A stretch of DNA of 33,192 bases from Alistipes sp. (GTDB lineage Bacteria > Bacteroidota > Bacteroidia > Bacteroidales > Rikenellaceae). A program made the position numbers and the translations under genes. The stretch covers positions 1 to 33,192 of the forward strand of contig JAFOHD010000080.1 of NCBI GenBank assembly GCA_017421945.1, written 5' to 3'. Position 1 is the first letter of the stretch; each line of letters opens with the position of its first letter. Of this stretch, positions 1 to 8,291 are shown one piece after another. The notes beneath the pieces were generated by a model. It saw only the letters and a program-made list of their open reading frames with translations. It was not told where the DNA came from and did not search any database.

Positions 1-1171
1 CATCATCGGTACGGAGCGTCACGAATCACGCCGCGTTGACAGGCAGCTGAGAGGACGTGCCGGACGTCAGGGTGACCCGGGTTCTTCAGTATTCTTCGTA
101 TCACTGGAGGACAACCTGATGCGTCTGTTCGGCTCGGAGCGTATAGCCGCAATGATGGATAGAATGGGTATCCAGGAGGGAGAGGTTATCCAGGCTGGCA
201 TTATGACAAATGCCATTGAGCGTGCCCAGAAGAAGGTTGAGGAGAACCACTTTGGTGTGCGTAAGCGTCTGTTGGAGTATGACGATGTGATGAACTCGCA
301 GCGCGAGGTTATCTACACCCGCCGTCGCCACGCCCTTTATGGCGAGCAGATTGAGATTGACCTGAACAACATCATGTATGACTATGCCGAGAGTTTCGTG
401 AAGATGCACGAAGGTGTAGATTATGAGTCGGCAAGTTATGACCTTATACGTGAGGTGGCCCTCAAGCCATCGTTTGACGAGGCTACATACAACTCGGCAA
501 AACCAGCACAGCTCGTAGAACTTATTGTTGAGGATATGCGCACACTCTTTGCACGCCGCCAGAAGGCTGTTGCTGACACCGTGCGCAACACTATGGAGGT
601 GGTATATAAGGACAACAAGGAGCAGATGGACCGCATCATGCACTTCCCTATCACCGATGGCCATTTGGGATTCCACGTACCTGTTGAGTTGCAGCGTTGC
701 AAGGACACCGATGGTGCCGAGATTTACAAGTCCTTCTCGAAGATTGTACTCTTCACAACCATCGATGACGCATGGCGCGAGCATTTGCGCGAGATGGACG
801 AGTTGCGCCAGAGTGTGCAGAATGCCACTTACGAGCAGAAGGACCCATTGCTTATCTACAAACTTGAGTCTTACGAACTCTTTGCCAAGATGCTTGAGAA
901 GGTTAACCGCGAGTCGTTGGCTATACTCAACAAGTCATACATCCCTACACGCGAGAACAACCCACAGAGCATGCAACAGGAGCGTCAGCAGAAGGCCAAG
1001 GTTGATGTAAACAAACTTCAGGCATCACGCATGGCAGCTGCGGCTGCAGCAGGTCAGGGCGAGAAGAGCAAGCCTGCACCGATAAAGGTTGAGAAGAAGG
1101 TCGGCCGTAACGACCTATGTCCTTGCGGTAGTGGCAAGAAGTACAAGCACTGCCACGGCAAGAATCTGTAA
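1..1171 (+). CDS. secA: Protein translocase subunit SecA, C-terminal part (5' end outside window)
   Basis: SecA is the cytoplasmic ATPase that drives preproteins through the SecYEG channel. The reading frame is open from base 2, so the gene starts upstream of the window; an ATG at 119 is internal. The first visible residues (IIGTERHESRRVDRQLRGRA, then GRQGDPGSS) are the end of the second nucleotide-binding fold, including the motif VI arginines. The helical scaffold and wing domains follow. The C-terminus has an Ala-rich and Lys-rich linker and then a zinc-binding SEC-C tail, CPCGSGKKYKHCHG, with the Cys-x-Cys and Cys-His ligands intact. About 390 residues are visible, roughly the last third of a normal SecA. 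The dCMP deaminase gene starts 31 bases downstream and is probably co-transcribed. Identification is secure. Confidence 0.97.
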   Translation, partial: IIGTERHESRRVDRQLRGRAGRQGDPGSSVFFVSLEDNLMRLFGSERIAAMMDRMGIQEGEVIQAGIMTNAIERAQKKVEENHFGVRKRLLEYDDVMNSQREVIYTRRRHALYGEQIEIDLNNIMYDYAESFVKMHEGVDYESASYDLIREVALKPSFDEATYNSAKPAQLVELIVEDMRTLFARRQKAVADTVRNTMEVVYKDNKEQMDRIMHFPITDGHLGFHVPVELQRCKDTDGAEIYKSFSKIVLFTTIDDAWREHLREMDELRQSVQNATYEQKDPLLIYKLESYELFAKMLEKVNRESLAILNKSYIPTRENNPQSMQQERQQKAKVDVNKLQASRMAAAAAAGQGEKSKPAPIKVEKKVGRNDLCPCGSGKKYKHCHGKNL

Positions 1172-1202
1172 CCGAGGTGACAACACCCTAACTCGAACAA
1201 CT

Positions 1203-1637
1203 ATGGGATACGAAGAGGAGAAACTCCGACAGTTAGATCTGCGTTACCTGCGCATGGCACGCATCTGGGCCGAGAACTCATACTGCGTGCGCCGTCAGGT
1301 GGGTGCGCTCATTGTCAAGGATAAGATGATTATCTCGGACGGCTACAACGGCACGCCTTCGGGGTTTGAGAACATATGTGAAGACGAAATTACGGGCAAG
1401 ACCAAGCCCTACGTTCTGCACGCCGAGGCAAACGCCATCACCAAGGTTGCCAAGAGTGCCAACAACTGCGACGGGGCAACGCTATACATCACAGCTGCGC
1501 CTTGTATCGAGTGCTCGAAGCTCATTATTCAGGCGGGTATAAAACGTGTGGTATATCTGGATGACTACCGCTCGGAAGATGGCCTTAAGCTACTGCAACG
1601 CGTAGGCATTGAGTGTATAAAAAGAGAGGTTGAATAA
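1203..1637 (+). CDS. dCMP deaminase family protein
   Basis: This is a 144-residue zinc-dependent cytidine/deoxycytidylate deaminase, most likely converting dCMP to dUMP for thymidylate synthesis in the cytoplasm. The zinc site is complete: His73-Ala-Glu75 (HAEANAI), with Glu75 as the proton shuttle, and Cys101-x-x-Cys104 (PCIEC). The N-terminal part (VRRQVGALIVKD, then DGYNGTPSGFENICED) is typical of the ComEB/dCMP deaminase group. The frame stays open upstream to 1089 but overlaps the end of secA in another frame; the ATG at 1203 gives the family's usual N-terminus and length. The gene ends at a strong hairpin shared with the convergent ssb gene. A related substrate cannot be excluded, but dCMP is the best guess. 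Confidence 0.92.
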   Translation: MGYEEEKLRQLDLRYLRMARIWAENSYCVRRQVGALIVKDKMIISDGYNGTPSGFENICEDEITGKTKPYVLHAEANAITKVAKSANNCDGATLYITAAPCIECSKLIIQAGIKRVVYLDDYRSEDGLKLLQRVGIECIKREVE

Positions 1638-1643
1638 GTAATA

Positions 1644-1678
1644 ATCAAGGGCTGCTAACCGAGTTAGCAGCCCTTGAT
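1644..1678. terminator. Bidirectional terminator between dCMP deaminase and ssb
   Basis: A perfect 16-bp inverted repeat (arms 1644-1659 and 1663-1678) with a 3-base loop lies between two convergent genes. The core arm reads AAGGGCTGCTAAC. There is no long T-run on either side, but the stem is very stable and placed as expected for a terminator serving both strands. Confidence 0.85.
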
Positions 1679-1697
1679 ATATGTATAACACATCGCC

Positions 1698-2174
1698 TTA
1701 GAATGGCAAATCATCGGGGTCATCCTGCACCGATGGAATCGCTGCTGGTTGCTGGTAGGATGGTTGTGCTGCTGACTGCGCAGCAGGTTGCATTGCAGGA
1801 GCAGATGTTGGGGCTGCCGCAGCAGTTGCCGCTACTTGGCTATCGCTTCTACTACCCAACAATTGCATATTGTCGGCCAAAATCTCGGTAGTATAACGCT
1901 TTACATTATCCTTATCCACCCACTCGCGCGTACGCAGGCGACCCTCAATGTAGAGCTGCGAGCCCTTATGCACATAGCGATCAACAATATCTGCCAGACC
2001 ACGCCACAACGTAATGGTATGCCACTCTGTCAATTCCTTCTTCTCGCCACTCTGGCGATCGGTATAACGCTCCGATGTTGCAAGGCGCAGGCGTGCCACC
2101 TTAACTCCAGATTCTGTGGTGCGCACCTCGGGGTCAATACCCACATTACCCACCAAAATTACTTTATTAATCAT
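1698..2174 (-). CDS. ssb: Single-stranded DNA-binding protein
   Basis: SSB coats single-stranded DNA in replication, repair and recombination and recruits partner proteins through its tail. The 158-residue protein begins MINKVILVGNVGIDPEVR, the standard start of the OB fold, and keeps the WHTITLW and YIEGRLRTREW strands over about the first 110 residues. A low-complexity linker rich in Ala, Gln and Pro follows, and the protein ends in the acidic partner-binding tip DDPDDLPF. It lies 18 bases downstream of lpxK on the same strand and probably shares its transcript. Whether this is the only ssb in the genome cannot be told. Confidence 0.97.
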   Translation of the reverse strand: MINKVILVGNVGIDPEVRTTESGVKVARLRLATSERYTDRQSGEKKELTEWHTITLWRGLADIVDRYVHKGSQLYIEGRLRTREWVDKDNVKRYTTEILADNMQLLGSRSDSQVAATAAAAPTSAPAMQPAAQSAAQPSYQQPAAIPSVQDDPDDLPF

Positions 2175-2192
2175 ATCTCTTACTATTTATTA

Positions 2193-3266
2193 TTATTTCT
2201 CGGTTTCGCCACCAATAGTCAAATCGCCAAGATGTACCTTGCCGTCAAGATCATCCTTGAGCGTAGCAAAGAAATCGTTATCAGAGCCCTGCAAGAACTC
2301 CACTTTCAGAGGTTGATAGAACAATCGCTCCCTGATGATTTGTGGTACACGGCGACTCCTGCGCAACTTCACAGCATCCTTTTCGGTAGTTAACAACTTG
2401 GCGTTAGGATGCTTCTTGAATAGTGCAACAAGATTATCAAGGTCGGCAACAGAATAGACATGATGGTCGGATAAAATCATCTTTGCCACAACCTTATAGT
2501 TCTTACGTGCACTCCGAACAAAGACCTTTGGATTACCAATTCCCGCCATTACAATAACCTCATCGCCAAAGTTAAGTGTATTATCAGGGGAGAACGGCGA
2601 CACGGCCTGCGTAGGGACTATGCGTGTGAAATATATCTTCTGATAAGCTATCTTGTACAAATCCTTGCGCCACATGCGTTGATCCAAGGGATTCATGTCA
2701 ACATCGCACTTGGTCACAATGAAATAATGGGCTCGATATAACGAATCCAATTTGTCGCGCAACGTGCCAGCAGGCAGGTAATCATCCTCGTTGAACGGAC
2801 GTGTGGAATCTATGATAACCACATTGATGCGTGGCTCAACATAGCGATGCTGGAAACCATCATCCATAACAATAAGGTTTATCTCGGGGTGCTCGGCCTC
2901 GATACGATGAATAGCCTCGGCACGCTTCTCACACACCACAACCAACGCCTCGGGATACTTGAGCTTAATCTGTAGAGGCTCGTCACCAACATCACGGTAC
3001 GAAGAGTCAACATTCACCTCCATATATCCCGTTGTGCGGCGGCCATACCCACGCGAGAGCAATGCAATACGGTAGTACGGCATCATGTAATCGATAATCA
3101 TCTCGGCGGTTGGAGTCTTACCCGTACCACCAACGGTGATGTTTCCTACACATATAATTGGCGTCTTGAACTTCTCGCTCTTGAGCAGTCCGCAATCAAA
3201 CATCCAATGGCGAATAGATATCACCATTCGATATATGTAAGAGACCAATTTTAGTAGTATTTTCAT
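2193..3266 (-). CDS. lpxK: Tetraacyldisaccharide 4'-kinase
   Basis: LpxK phosphorylates the 4'-position of the lipid A disaccharide precursor at the inner face of the cytoplasmic membrane. The 357-residue protein has an N-terminal hydrophobic/amphipathic segment (about residues 1-25) followed by the P-loop GNITVGGTGKTP (41-52), which is the LpxK form of Walker A. LLSRGYGR and the MDDGFQHR motif (Walker B region) follow, as expected in the family. Its length is normal. A promoter matching TTG-N20-TATCTTTG lies upstream at 3335-3365, leaving a leader of roughly 60 bases. It is followed by ssb. Its presence shows an organism with lipid A. Confidence 0.96.
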   Translation of the reverse strand: MKILLKLVSYIYRMVISIRHWMFDCGLLKSEKFKTPIICVGNITVGGTGKTPTAEMIIDYMMPYYRIALLSRGYGRRTTGYMEVNVDSSYRDVGDEPLQIKLKYPEALVVVCEKRAEAIHRIEAEHPEINLIVMDDGFQHRYVEPRINVVIIDSTRPFNEDDYLPAGTLRDKLDSLYRAHYFIVTKCDVDMNPLDQRMWRKDLYKIAYQKIYFTRIVPTQAVSPFSPDNTLNFGDEVIVMAGIGNPKVFVRSARKNYKVVAKMILSDHHVYSVADLDNLVALFKKHPNAKLLTTEKDAVKLRRSRRVPQIIRERLFYQPLKVEFLQGSDNDFFATLKDDLDGKVHLGDLTIGGETEK

Positions 3267-3334
3267 ATCAATATCGCATCTACACCGTGCCTAATCGACC
3301 TATTCAAAAAGAAAACCGAACTACACAATTTTGT

Positions 3335-3365
3335 CAAAGATAACAAATAATTCGCAAGAAAACAA
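3335..3365 (-). promoter_or_regulatory. Bacteroidetes-type promoter of lpxK-ssb
   Basis: Read on the minus strand, TATCTTTG (3342-3335) matches the -7 consensus TAnnTTTG, and TTG (3365-3363) lies exactly 20 bases upstream as a -33 element. Transcription would begin near 3329. Confidence 0.75.
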
Positions 3366-3437
3366 CCTCAGTGTTATTTTTTTTAATTTTCCTCCTATTT
3401 CAATGATATTTTTTCTCATAATTCTAATAATTTTAAC

Positions 3438-3445
3438 TACTTTTG
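3438..3445 (+). promoter_or_regulatory. -7 element of the M23 peptidase operon promoter
   Basis: TACTTTTG matches TAnnTTTG. No TTG is present 20 bases upstream, so the -33 element is weak or absent. The box ends only six bases before the ATG at 3452, so the transcript would begin at or very near the start codon. Confidence 0.5.
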
Positions 3446-3451
3446 TACATC

Positions 3452-4747
3452 ATGAAGCAGATATTTTATTACATACTCATAGCGATACTTTTTGCCTCAT
3501 CGGCATGTCGCAAAAACAATTCCACAGACCCATCGGCCGAAGAGCAGGAGGTGCAACAAACGATTCTCTACGGCATTGTGGCAGACCCCTATCTCACCCA
3601 GACCGACAGCGTGGAAATGGGTGAAACCATGGGCAAAATTCTCTCGAAATATGGAGTTTCAGCAGCCACGGTTGATCGCCTTGACAAAGTTTCAAAGGAT
3701 ATTTTCCCACTGAAAAACATTCGTGCAGAACGTCCCTACACGGTATTCATCGCACAAGATTCCGTAAATGGTGATAGGCTCGATTATCTGGTTTACGAAA
3801 AGGATATTGTCGAGTATGTCGTGTTCGGTTTCAAGGATGATTCGCTGACCGTTACCAAAGGAGCAAAGGATGTCACCATAAAGCGCAGAAGAAGCTCTGC
3901 CACAATAGAGTCTTCGCTCTGGGGTGCAATCATGCGCGACAGCCTGCCCTATGCCCTTGCCGCCGAGATGGAGGAGATTTATCAGTGGACTGTGGACTTC
4001 TTCGGTATTCAGAAGGGGGACCACTTCACCGTGATATATGACGAGAAACTAATTGACTCCACACACGTAGGCATAGGCAGAATATGGGGCGCAAAGTTCA
4101 ACCATGCCGGCAAAGATGTTTACGCCATACCCTTCAAGCAGGATGACAGAGTACAATATTGGGAATACGACGGAGCATCGTTACGCAAGCAACTGCTGAA
4201 GGCGCCGCTTAAGTTCTCACGCATAAGTTCACGCTTCTCACGCTCACGCCTGCATCCTGTGCATCGTGTATATCGCCCCCATTTGGGCGTAGATTACGCC
4301 GCACCGAAAGGCACTCCCGTACGTGCCGTAGCCGATGGCGTGGTGACATTCAAAGGCTGGGGTGGCGGCGGTGGTAACACGCTAAAAATCAAGCATGCAG
4401 GCAACCTTATGACCGGATACCTGCACCTGAGTAAATTTGCCAAAGGCATACACCAGGGCTCAAGAGTCAAGCAGGGAGATTTGATTGGATATGTGGGCAG
4501 CACGGGAACATCCACAGGCCCACATCTTGACTACCGTATCTGGAAGAATGGTGTAAACATAGACCCACTGAAAGTCCCTCAGGAGCCTGCCGAGCCTATC
4601 AAGAAACAGAACATGGCAGCGTTTGAGCATATACGTGACCGCATCATAGCCGAGCTTAACGGCACGGCAACGCCCGAGATGATTGTCACGCAGCTCGACT
4701 CACTTGTTATTCCAAAGCAGGACACCCTAAACGTGGTCGCTCAATAA
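3452..4747 (+). CDS. M23 family peptidase, predicted lipoprotein
   Basis: This is a predicted envelope-anchored murein endopeptidase of 431 residues. The N-terminus (MKQIFYYILIAILFASSAC) is a lipoprotein signal with a lipobox ending at Cys19, so the mature protein should be membrane-anchored. The middle (about 40-250) resembles the N-terminal substrate-shielding region of larger M23 proteins. The M23 domain (about 275-390) has the metal and catalytic residues in order: His277 and Asp281 (HLGVD), His325 (YLHLS) and His358 (GPHLDYR). The last motif has Asp where many homologues have a second His. The frame extends to a TTG at 3443, but that codon lies in the -7 box, so the ATG at 3452 is chosen. 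First gene of a four-gene operon. Confidence 0.93.
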   Translation: MKQIFYYILIAILFASSACRKNNSTDPSAEEQEVQQTILYGIVADPYLTQTDSVEMGETMGKILSKYGVSAATVDRLDKVSKDIFPLKNIRAERPYTVFIAQDSVNGDRLDYLVYEKDIVEYVVFGFKDDSLTVTKGAKDVTIKRRRSSATIESSLWGAIMRDSLPYALAAEMEEIYQWTVDFFGIQKGDHFTVIYDEKLIDSTHVGIGRIWGAKFNHAGKDVYAIPFKQDDRVQYWEYDGASLRKQLLKAPLKFSRISSRFSRSRLHPVHRVYRPHLGVDYAAPKGTPVRAVADGVVTFKGWGGGGGNTLKIKHAGNLMTGYLHLSKFAKGIHQGSRVKQGDLIGYVGSTGTSTGPHLDYRIWKNGVNIDPLKVPQEPAEPIKKQNMAAFEHIRDRIIAELNGTATPEMIVTQLDSLVIPKQDTLNVVAQ

Positions 4748-4755
4748 CCTACAAA

Positions 4756-5178
4756 ATGGAGAACTACAAGAAGATAGCTCAATTCATCGCCAAGCACCAT
4801 GTACTGACTCTCGCCACAGCTACACAGGATGGCGCACCATATTGCTGCAACGCATTTTACGCCTACGACAAGGCGGATTGCGCATTTATCTTCACCACCG
4901 ACTCTACGACACGCCATGGCCAGATGATGCTTGAGAACAATCGTGTGGCGGCATCCATAGTGCTGGAGACACGCATCGTAGGCAAGATTCAGGGATTGCA
5001 GATAACGGGCAACATTAAACCTGCACTCGAGCATGACAAAGCCACATACCTGAAGAGATTCCCCTATGCCGTGGTGGCAGACCTCTGTTTGTGGCGTCTG
5101 GAGCCCGACTTTATGAAACTAACCGACAACACACTCGGTTTTGGCAAGAAATTGATATGGCAAAAAGAGGTATTATAA
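4756..5178 (+). CDS. UPF0306 (YhbP-like) FMN-binding split-barrel protein
   Basis: The 140-residue protein belongs to the pyridoxamine 5'-phosphate oxidase-like split-barrel superfamily, UPF0306/YhbP group. Recognisable segments are the N-terminal helix and first strand (FIAKHHVLTLATATQDGAPY), the central TDSTTRHGQMM segment, the GLQITGN strand and a C-terminal WRLEPDFMKLTDNTLGFGKK. Superfamily members usually bind FMN or a related cofactor as dimers; the reaction of this group is not established. It begins 8 bases after the peptidase gene, and its last 22 bases overlap ispD in another frame, so translation of the two is probably coupled. Confidence 0.85.
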   Translation: MENYKKIAQFIAKHHVLTLATATQDGAPYCCNAFYAYDKADCAFIFTTDSTTRHGQMMLENNRVAASIVLETRIVGKIQGLQITGNIKPALEHDKATYLKRFPYAVVADLCLWRLEPDFMKLTDNTLGFGKKLIWQKEVL

Positions 5179-5843
5179 TCGTTGCTGGCGGTGCTGGCAA
5201 TCGCATGGGGGCATCGCTTCCAAAGCAATTTCTTATGCTTGGGAATATGCCCATATTGGGGCGTACGATTAACCGCATGGCGGAGGCATTGCCCGCAGCC
5301 GAAATTGTGGTTGTACTGCCCAAGCAACATATCGACCTGTGGCACAACCTGTCGGCTCGTTTTGATATTGCTCCGCACCGTGTGACCGAGGGTGGCGCAG
5401 AGCGTTTCCATTCGGTAAAAAACGGCATTGCAGCCCTTAGCCCCGAGGTACAGACCATAGCCGTACATGACGGCGTAAGGCCTCTGGTTTCGAAAAAGCT
5501 CATCATTAAGCTTATGCTGGCGGCCGAAGAGTCCACGGCAGTCATTCCCGTCGTAGCCCCCACCGACTCCTTCCGAATACTTTCGCAGGAAGATTCCTCC
5601 ATCATCGACCGCTCACAGCTACGCATGGTACACACCCCGCAGGTCTTTGATGCTGACACGTTGCGTGCTGCCTACAACCAACCCTACTCTGCCACATTCA
5701 CCGATGACGCATCGGTTGTAGAGGCTGCAGGAGGTAAAATCACCCTCGTAGAAGGCGAGCGCAACAATATAAAAATAACTACTCCGGAAGATATAATCAT
5801 CGCCCAGGCAATATTAAACTCAGAGGATGAAACGCAGCTTTAA
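5157..5843 (+). CDS. ispD: 2-C-methyl-D-erythritol 4-phosphate cytidylyltransferase
   Basis: IspD transfers CMP from CTP to 2-C-methyl-D-erythritol 4-phosphate in the non-mevalonate isoprenoid pathway (cytoplasm). The 228-residue protein opens with the nucleotide-binding signature VAGGAGNRMGASLPKQF, in which the Arg and Lys contact CTP. It continues with VTEGGAERFHSVKNGI, HDGVRPLV, TPQVF and the TDDASVVE motif near the C-terminal active-site loop, and its length is normal. The ATG at 5157 is used because it places the GG signature about 10 residues from the start; the frame upstream only overlaps UPF0306. Its end overlaps the next gene by 17 bases. Confidence 0.95.
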   Translation: MAKRGIIIVAGGAGNRMGASLPKQFLMLGNMPILGRTINRMAEALPAAEIVVVLPKQHIDLWHNLSARFDIAPHRVTEGGAERFHSVKNGIAALSPEVQTIAVHDGVRPLVSKKLIIKLMLAAEESTAVIPVVAPTDSFRILSQEDSSIIDRSQLRMVHTPQVFDADTLRAAYNQPYSATFTDDASVVEAAGGKITLVEGERNNIKITTPEDIIIAQAILNSEDETQL

Positions 5844-6369
5844 CTACACATTTGACCGCAAAACAAAGATTCTCACCACCATCACGCTCATCGTGGTGGC
5901 GGTCATTGCTGTGATTTTATATCTGCTATACACAGGAGGATTCTTCTCGGCATGGTTTATATCGGTGGTGATGGCTCTGGCTACGCTGATGATACTCTCG
6001 ATTCCTCGCCGTATAGTTCTGCTGGACGACAGTCTTGAGATACAGTGTATTTGCGATATCACCGAGATAGACATTCGCGAAATAGCCTCAATACGCAAAG
6101 TGAGCAACCGAGAAATGAGGTGGGTGATAAGGATATTCGGAGCTGCGGGATTTTTCGGCTACTATGGTAAGTTCTTCGACTTCAAGGAGTGGGACATCGT
6201 CACCATATACGCTTCGGAGTGGAATAATTTTGTGGAGATAACCGACATATATGATTCGCGCATATATGTATCGTGCCGTGAGGCTGATAACCTCATCAAC
6301 ACCATTCTTCAGGCCAGAGAATTATGCCAGGAGAACGACTCGGTACAAGATTTGCCGCAAGCCATGTAG
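5827..6369 (+). CDS. PH-domain-like membrane protein
   Basis: A 180-residue protein with two adjacent hydrophobic segments near the N-terminus (about residues 15-35 and 40-58), then a soluble domain beginning IPRRIVLLDDSLEIQCICDITEI. The pattern of a short membrane hairpin followed by a beta-rich domain with charged turns fits bacterial PH-domain (DUF304-like) proteins. No catalytic motif is visible and no specific function can be assigned. It overlaps the end of ispD by 17 bases and is the last gene of the operon. Only 8 bases separate it from the convergent ZIP transporter gene, with no clear terminator between them. Confidence 0.7.
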   Translation: MKRSFNYTFDRKTKILTTITLIVVAVIAVILYLLYTGGFFSAWFISVVMALATLMILSIPRRIVLLDDSLEIQCICDITEIDIREIASIRKVSNREMRWVIRIFGAAGFFGYYGKFFDFKEWDIVTIYASEWNNFVEITDIYDSRIYVSCREADNLINTILQARELCQENDSVQDLPQAM

Positions 6370-6377
6370 CACTTTGA

Positions 6378-7160
6378 CTACCCCAGTGCAACATCCAAGA
6401 ACATCATCAAGGCAAAACCCAATGCTACACCCACGGTAGCTACGTTGGAGTGGTGACCATCTTGCGATTCGGGTATAAGTTCCTCTACCACAACGTAAAT
6501 CATCGCTCCGGCCGAGAATGCCAGCAGATAGGGCAAGATGGGTTGCATGACGTCAATCAGCAATATAGTAATCAATCCTGCCAAGGGCTCTACGATGCCC
6601 GAGCCCGCACCATAGGCAAACGCTTTCCAGCGACTCTTGACGCTATGTTTCAGTGGCATCGACACAATGGCTCCCTCGGGAAAATTCTGGATAGCAATAC
6701 CCAGCGACAGAGCCAACGCACCCGCCATTGTGATGCCTGTGCTCTCGGTCATGGCTCCCGCAAGCACAACACCCACCGCCATACCTTCGGGGATATTGTG
6801 TAGCGTGACGGCCATCACAAGCATTGCCGAGCGTCCAAGTCCCGACCTAACACCTTCAGGCTCGGCGGAATCGAGGTGAACGTGAGACACAACACTATCA
6901 AACAACAGTAGCGAGAACATACCAGCAAGAAAACCCACAACCGCAGGCAACCACTCCACACCGCCCTGCTCCGCTGTCATGTTTATGGCTGGTATGAGCA
7001 GCGACCACACCGATGCGGCCATCATCACACCCGAAGCAAAGCCAAGCAATAGCTTCTGCACCCATGCCGACATCTCATCGCGCAGCAGAAACACCATTGC
7101 CGCACCTAACGTTGTGCCAACAAAGGGCAACAACAGGCCGTATGCCAACTCACTATACAT
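6378..7160 (-). CDS. ZIP family metal transporter (GufA-like)
   Basis: This inner-membrane ZIP-family carrier probably imports divalent metal such as zinc. The 260-residue protein has about eight hydrophobic segments. The fourth holds the metal-site signature LHNIPEGMAVG and the fifth holds QNFPEGA, where many homologues have His-x-x-Pro-Glu. A His-containing loop (SHVHLDS) lies between segments 3 and 4. The ATG at 7160 is preferred over the upstream frame start at 7268 because the extra residues overlap the nucleosidase gene in another frame and lack family character. It begins 7 bases after the nucleosidase stop, as the last gene of the luxS operon. The metal specificity is not shown by the sequence. 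Confidence 0.9.
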   Translation of the reverse strand: MYSELAYGLLLPFVGTTLGAAMVFLLRDEMSAWVQKLLLGFASGVMMAASVWSLLIPAINMTAEQGGVEWLPAVVGFLAGMFSLLLFDSVVSHVHLDSAEPEGVRSGLGRSAMLVMAVTLHNIPEGMAVGVVLAGAMTESTGITMAGALALSLGIAIQNFPEGAIVSMPLKHSVKSRWKAFAYGAGSGIVEPLAGLITILLIDVMQPILPYLLAFSAGAMIYVVVEELIPESQDGHHSNVATVGVALGFALMMFLDVALG

Positions 7161-7167
7161 ATATATT

Positions 7168-7755
7168 CTATTTAAGGTCCTCCAAATAATCAATAAACGC
7201 ACCAAAGTCGGAGTGAGAATCAACAAATGCGTCATACGAGTGTTCGGTGTCACCCTTTTCAGGAACATCCGACACCATCTTCACTACCACCACCGGCAAA
7301 TCAAACAACTCGGCCGCCTGACACACCGCAGTAGCCTCCATATCGAAAAGACCCGACTTAATGCCATAGTGCGACTTTACCTGGGTGATGATTTGAGCAT
7401 CAACAAACGAATCGCCCGTCCACACCACAGCATCGTCATGCCCCAGCAGGGGATATGGCTCGGTGAGCTCGGGGACAAAATCACCCGGGATGCGGCAGTC
7501 ATGATAACGCGCAACACGTGGTGCAACAATCTCACCACACTCTCGGCCAAGGGTTGAAGCAGCATAACCTACAACAGCAACCCTATCCACATCGCCATTG
7601 GCACGCGCTATCGCCAAAGCGGTATTCGCTGCCGCCAGGGCCTTACCCACACCACTACGCACAACTGTATATTGATTTTGTGTAGTTCTACCCTCAAGGG
7701 CAAGCGTCACATTACGATACTCTCTTTCGGTAGGAGCTATAACAATATACTTCAT
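7168..7755 (-). CDS. MTA/SAH nucleosidase-like phosphorylase-fold protein
   Basis: A 195-residue protein of the PNP/UDP phosphorylase fold. Its place directly before the ZIP gene and directly after luxS points to S-adenosylhomocysteine/5'-methylthioadenosine nucleosidase (Pfs/MtnN), which makes S-ribosylhomocysteine, the LuxS substrate. It shows the DMEATAV motif (Met139-Glu140, ribose contact) and VSDVPE with Asp163 in the place of the catalytic Asp. The glycine-rich loop is VGYAAS, unlike the usual GSAGG, and the protein is shorter than the roughly 230-residue enterobacterial enzyme. The start ATG overlaps the luxS stop (TAATG), so the two are translationally coupled. A different nucleoside hydrolase specificity is possible. 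Confidence 0.8.
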   Translation of the reverse strand: MKYIVIAPTEREYRNVTLALEGRTTQNQYTVVRSGVGKALAAANTALAIARANGDVDRVAVVGYAASTLGRECGEIVAPRVARYHDCRIPGDFVPELTEPYPLLGHDDAVVWTGDSFVDAQIITQVKSHYGIKSGLFDMEATAVCQAAELFDLPVVVVKMVSDVPEKGDTEHSYDAFVDSHSDFGAFIDYLEDLK

Positions 7756-8273
7756 TACCAAGCACAATTATAGATTGAACCTATGCCAGCCTCTTCTGCC
7801 TGCTCGGGCGTGTAAAGAGAACGCATATACTGCGCCATGGCGAAATTTGTAGATGCAATGGCATACAGGCCCGGGTTACCACCCTGCACCTCGTTCAGAC
7901 CCACAATATCATCCTTTGACTTTAGAGGGAATACCTGCTTATATACTCGAGCCAAAGCCTGACGAATCTGCTCGGCTGTGACATCATTCATGGTCGAAAG
8001 ATAGAATCCCGTCTTGCAACCCATAGGGCAGAACGACACCACGCTCTTACCCACCTCGGGGTCAAGGCGCAGATAATATGCCATCAGATGCTCGATGGTA
8101 TGCACCTCCTCAGCACCCAGCGGAGCGTGGTCCATAGGGGCACGGAAACGCATATCCCATGAGTGAACTGCATACTCGTCATTAATAGTATATACCGATC
8201 TTAAATAAAGACCTGCCTTAAGTGTAATGTGGTCAACATCGAATGATGACACAACTGATTTCTTGCTTTCCAT
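7755..8273 (-). CDS. luxS: S-ribosylhomocysteine lyase (LuxS), zinc-ligand variant
   Basis: LuxS splits S-ribosylhomocysteine into homocysteine and the precursor of autoinducer-2. The 172-residue protein aligns along its length with the family: SFDVDH near the start, MRFRAP, the zinc/catalytic HTIEH (His58, Glu61, His62) and PMGCKTGFYL with the catalytic Cys86. In characterised LuxS enzymes the third zinc ligand is the Cys in the sequence NExQCG. Here the same place reads NEVQGGNPG, so the Cys is Gly131 (codon GGT). Other cysteines are at 82 and 170. The gene lies 18 bases after the DUF2148 gene and is coupled to the nucleosidase. Family membership is certain; activity with this change is not. 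Confidence 0.9.
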   Translation of the reverse strand: MESKKSVVSSFDVDHITLKAGLYLRSVYTINDEYAVHSWDMRFRAPMDHAPLGAEEVHTIEHLMAYYLRLDPEVGKSVVSFCPMGCKTGFYLSTMNDVTAEQIRQALARVYKQVFPLKSKDDIVGLNEVQGGNPGLYAIASTNFAMAQYMRSLYTPEQAEEAGIGSIYNCAW

Positions 8274-8291
8274 ATTATTTCTTGTCTTAAA

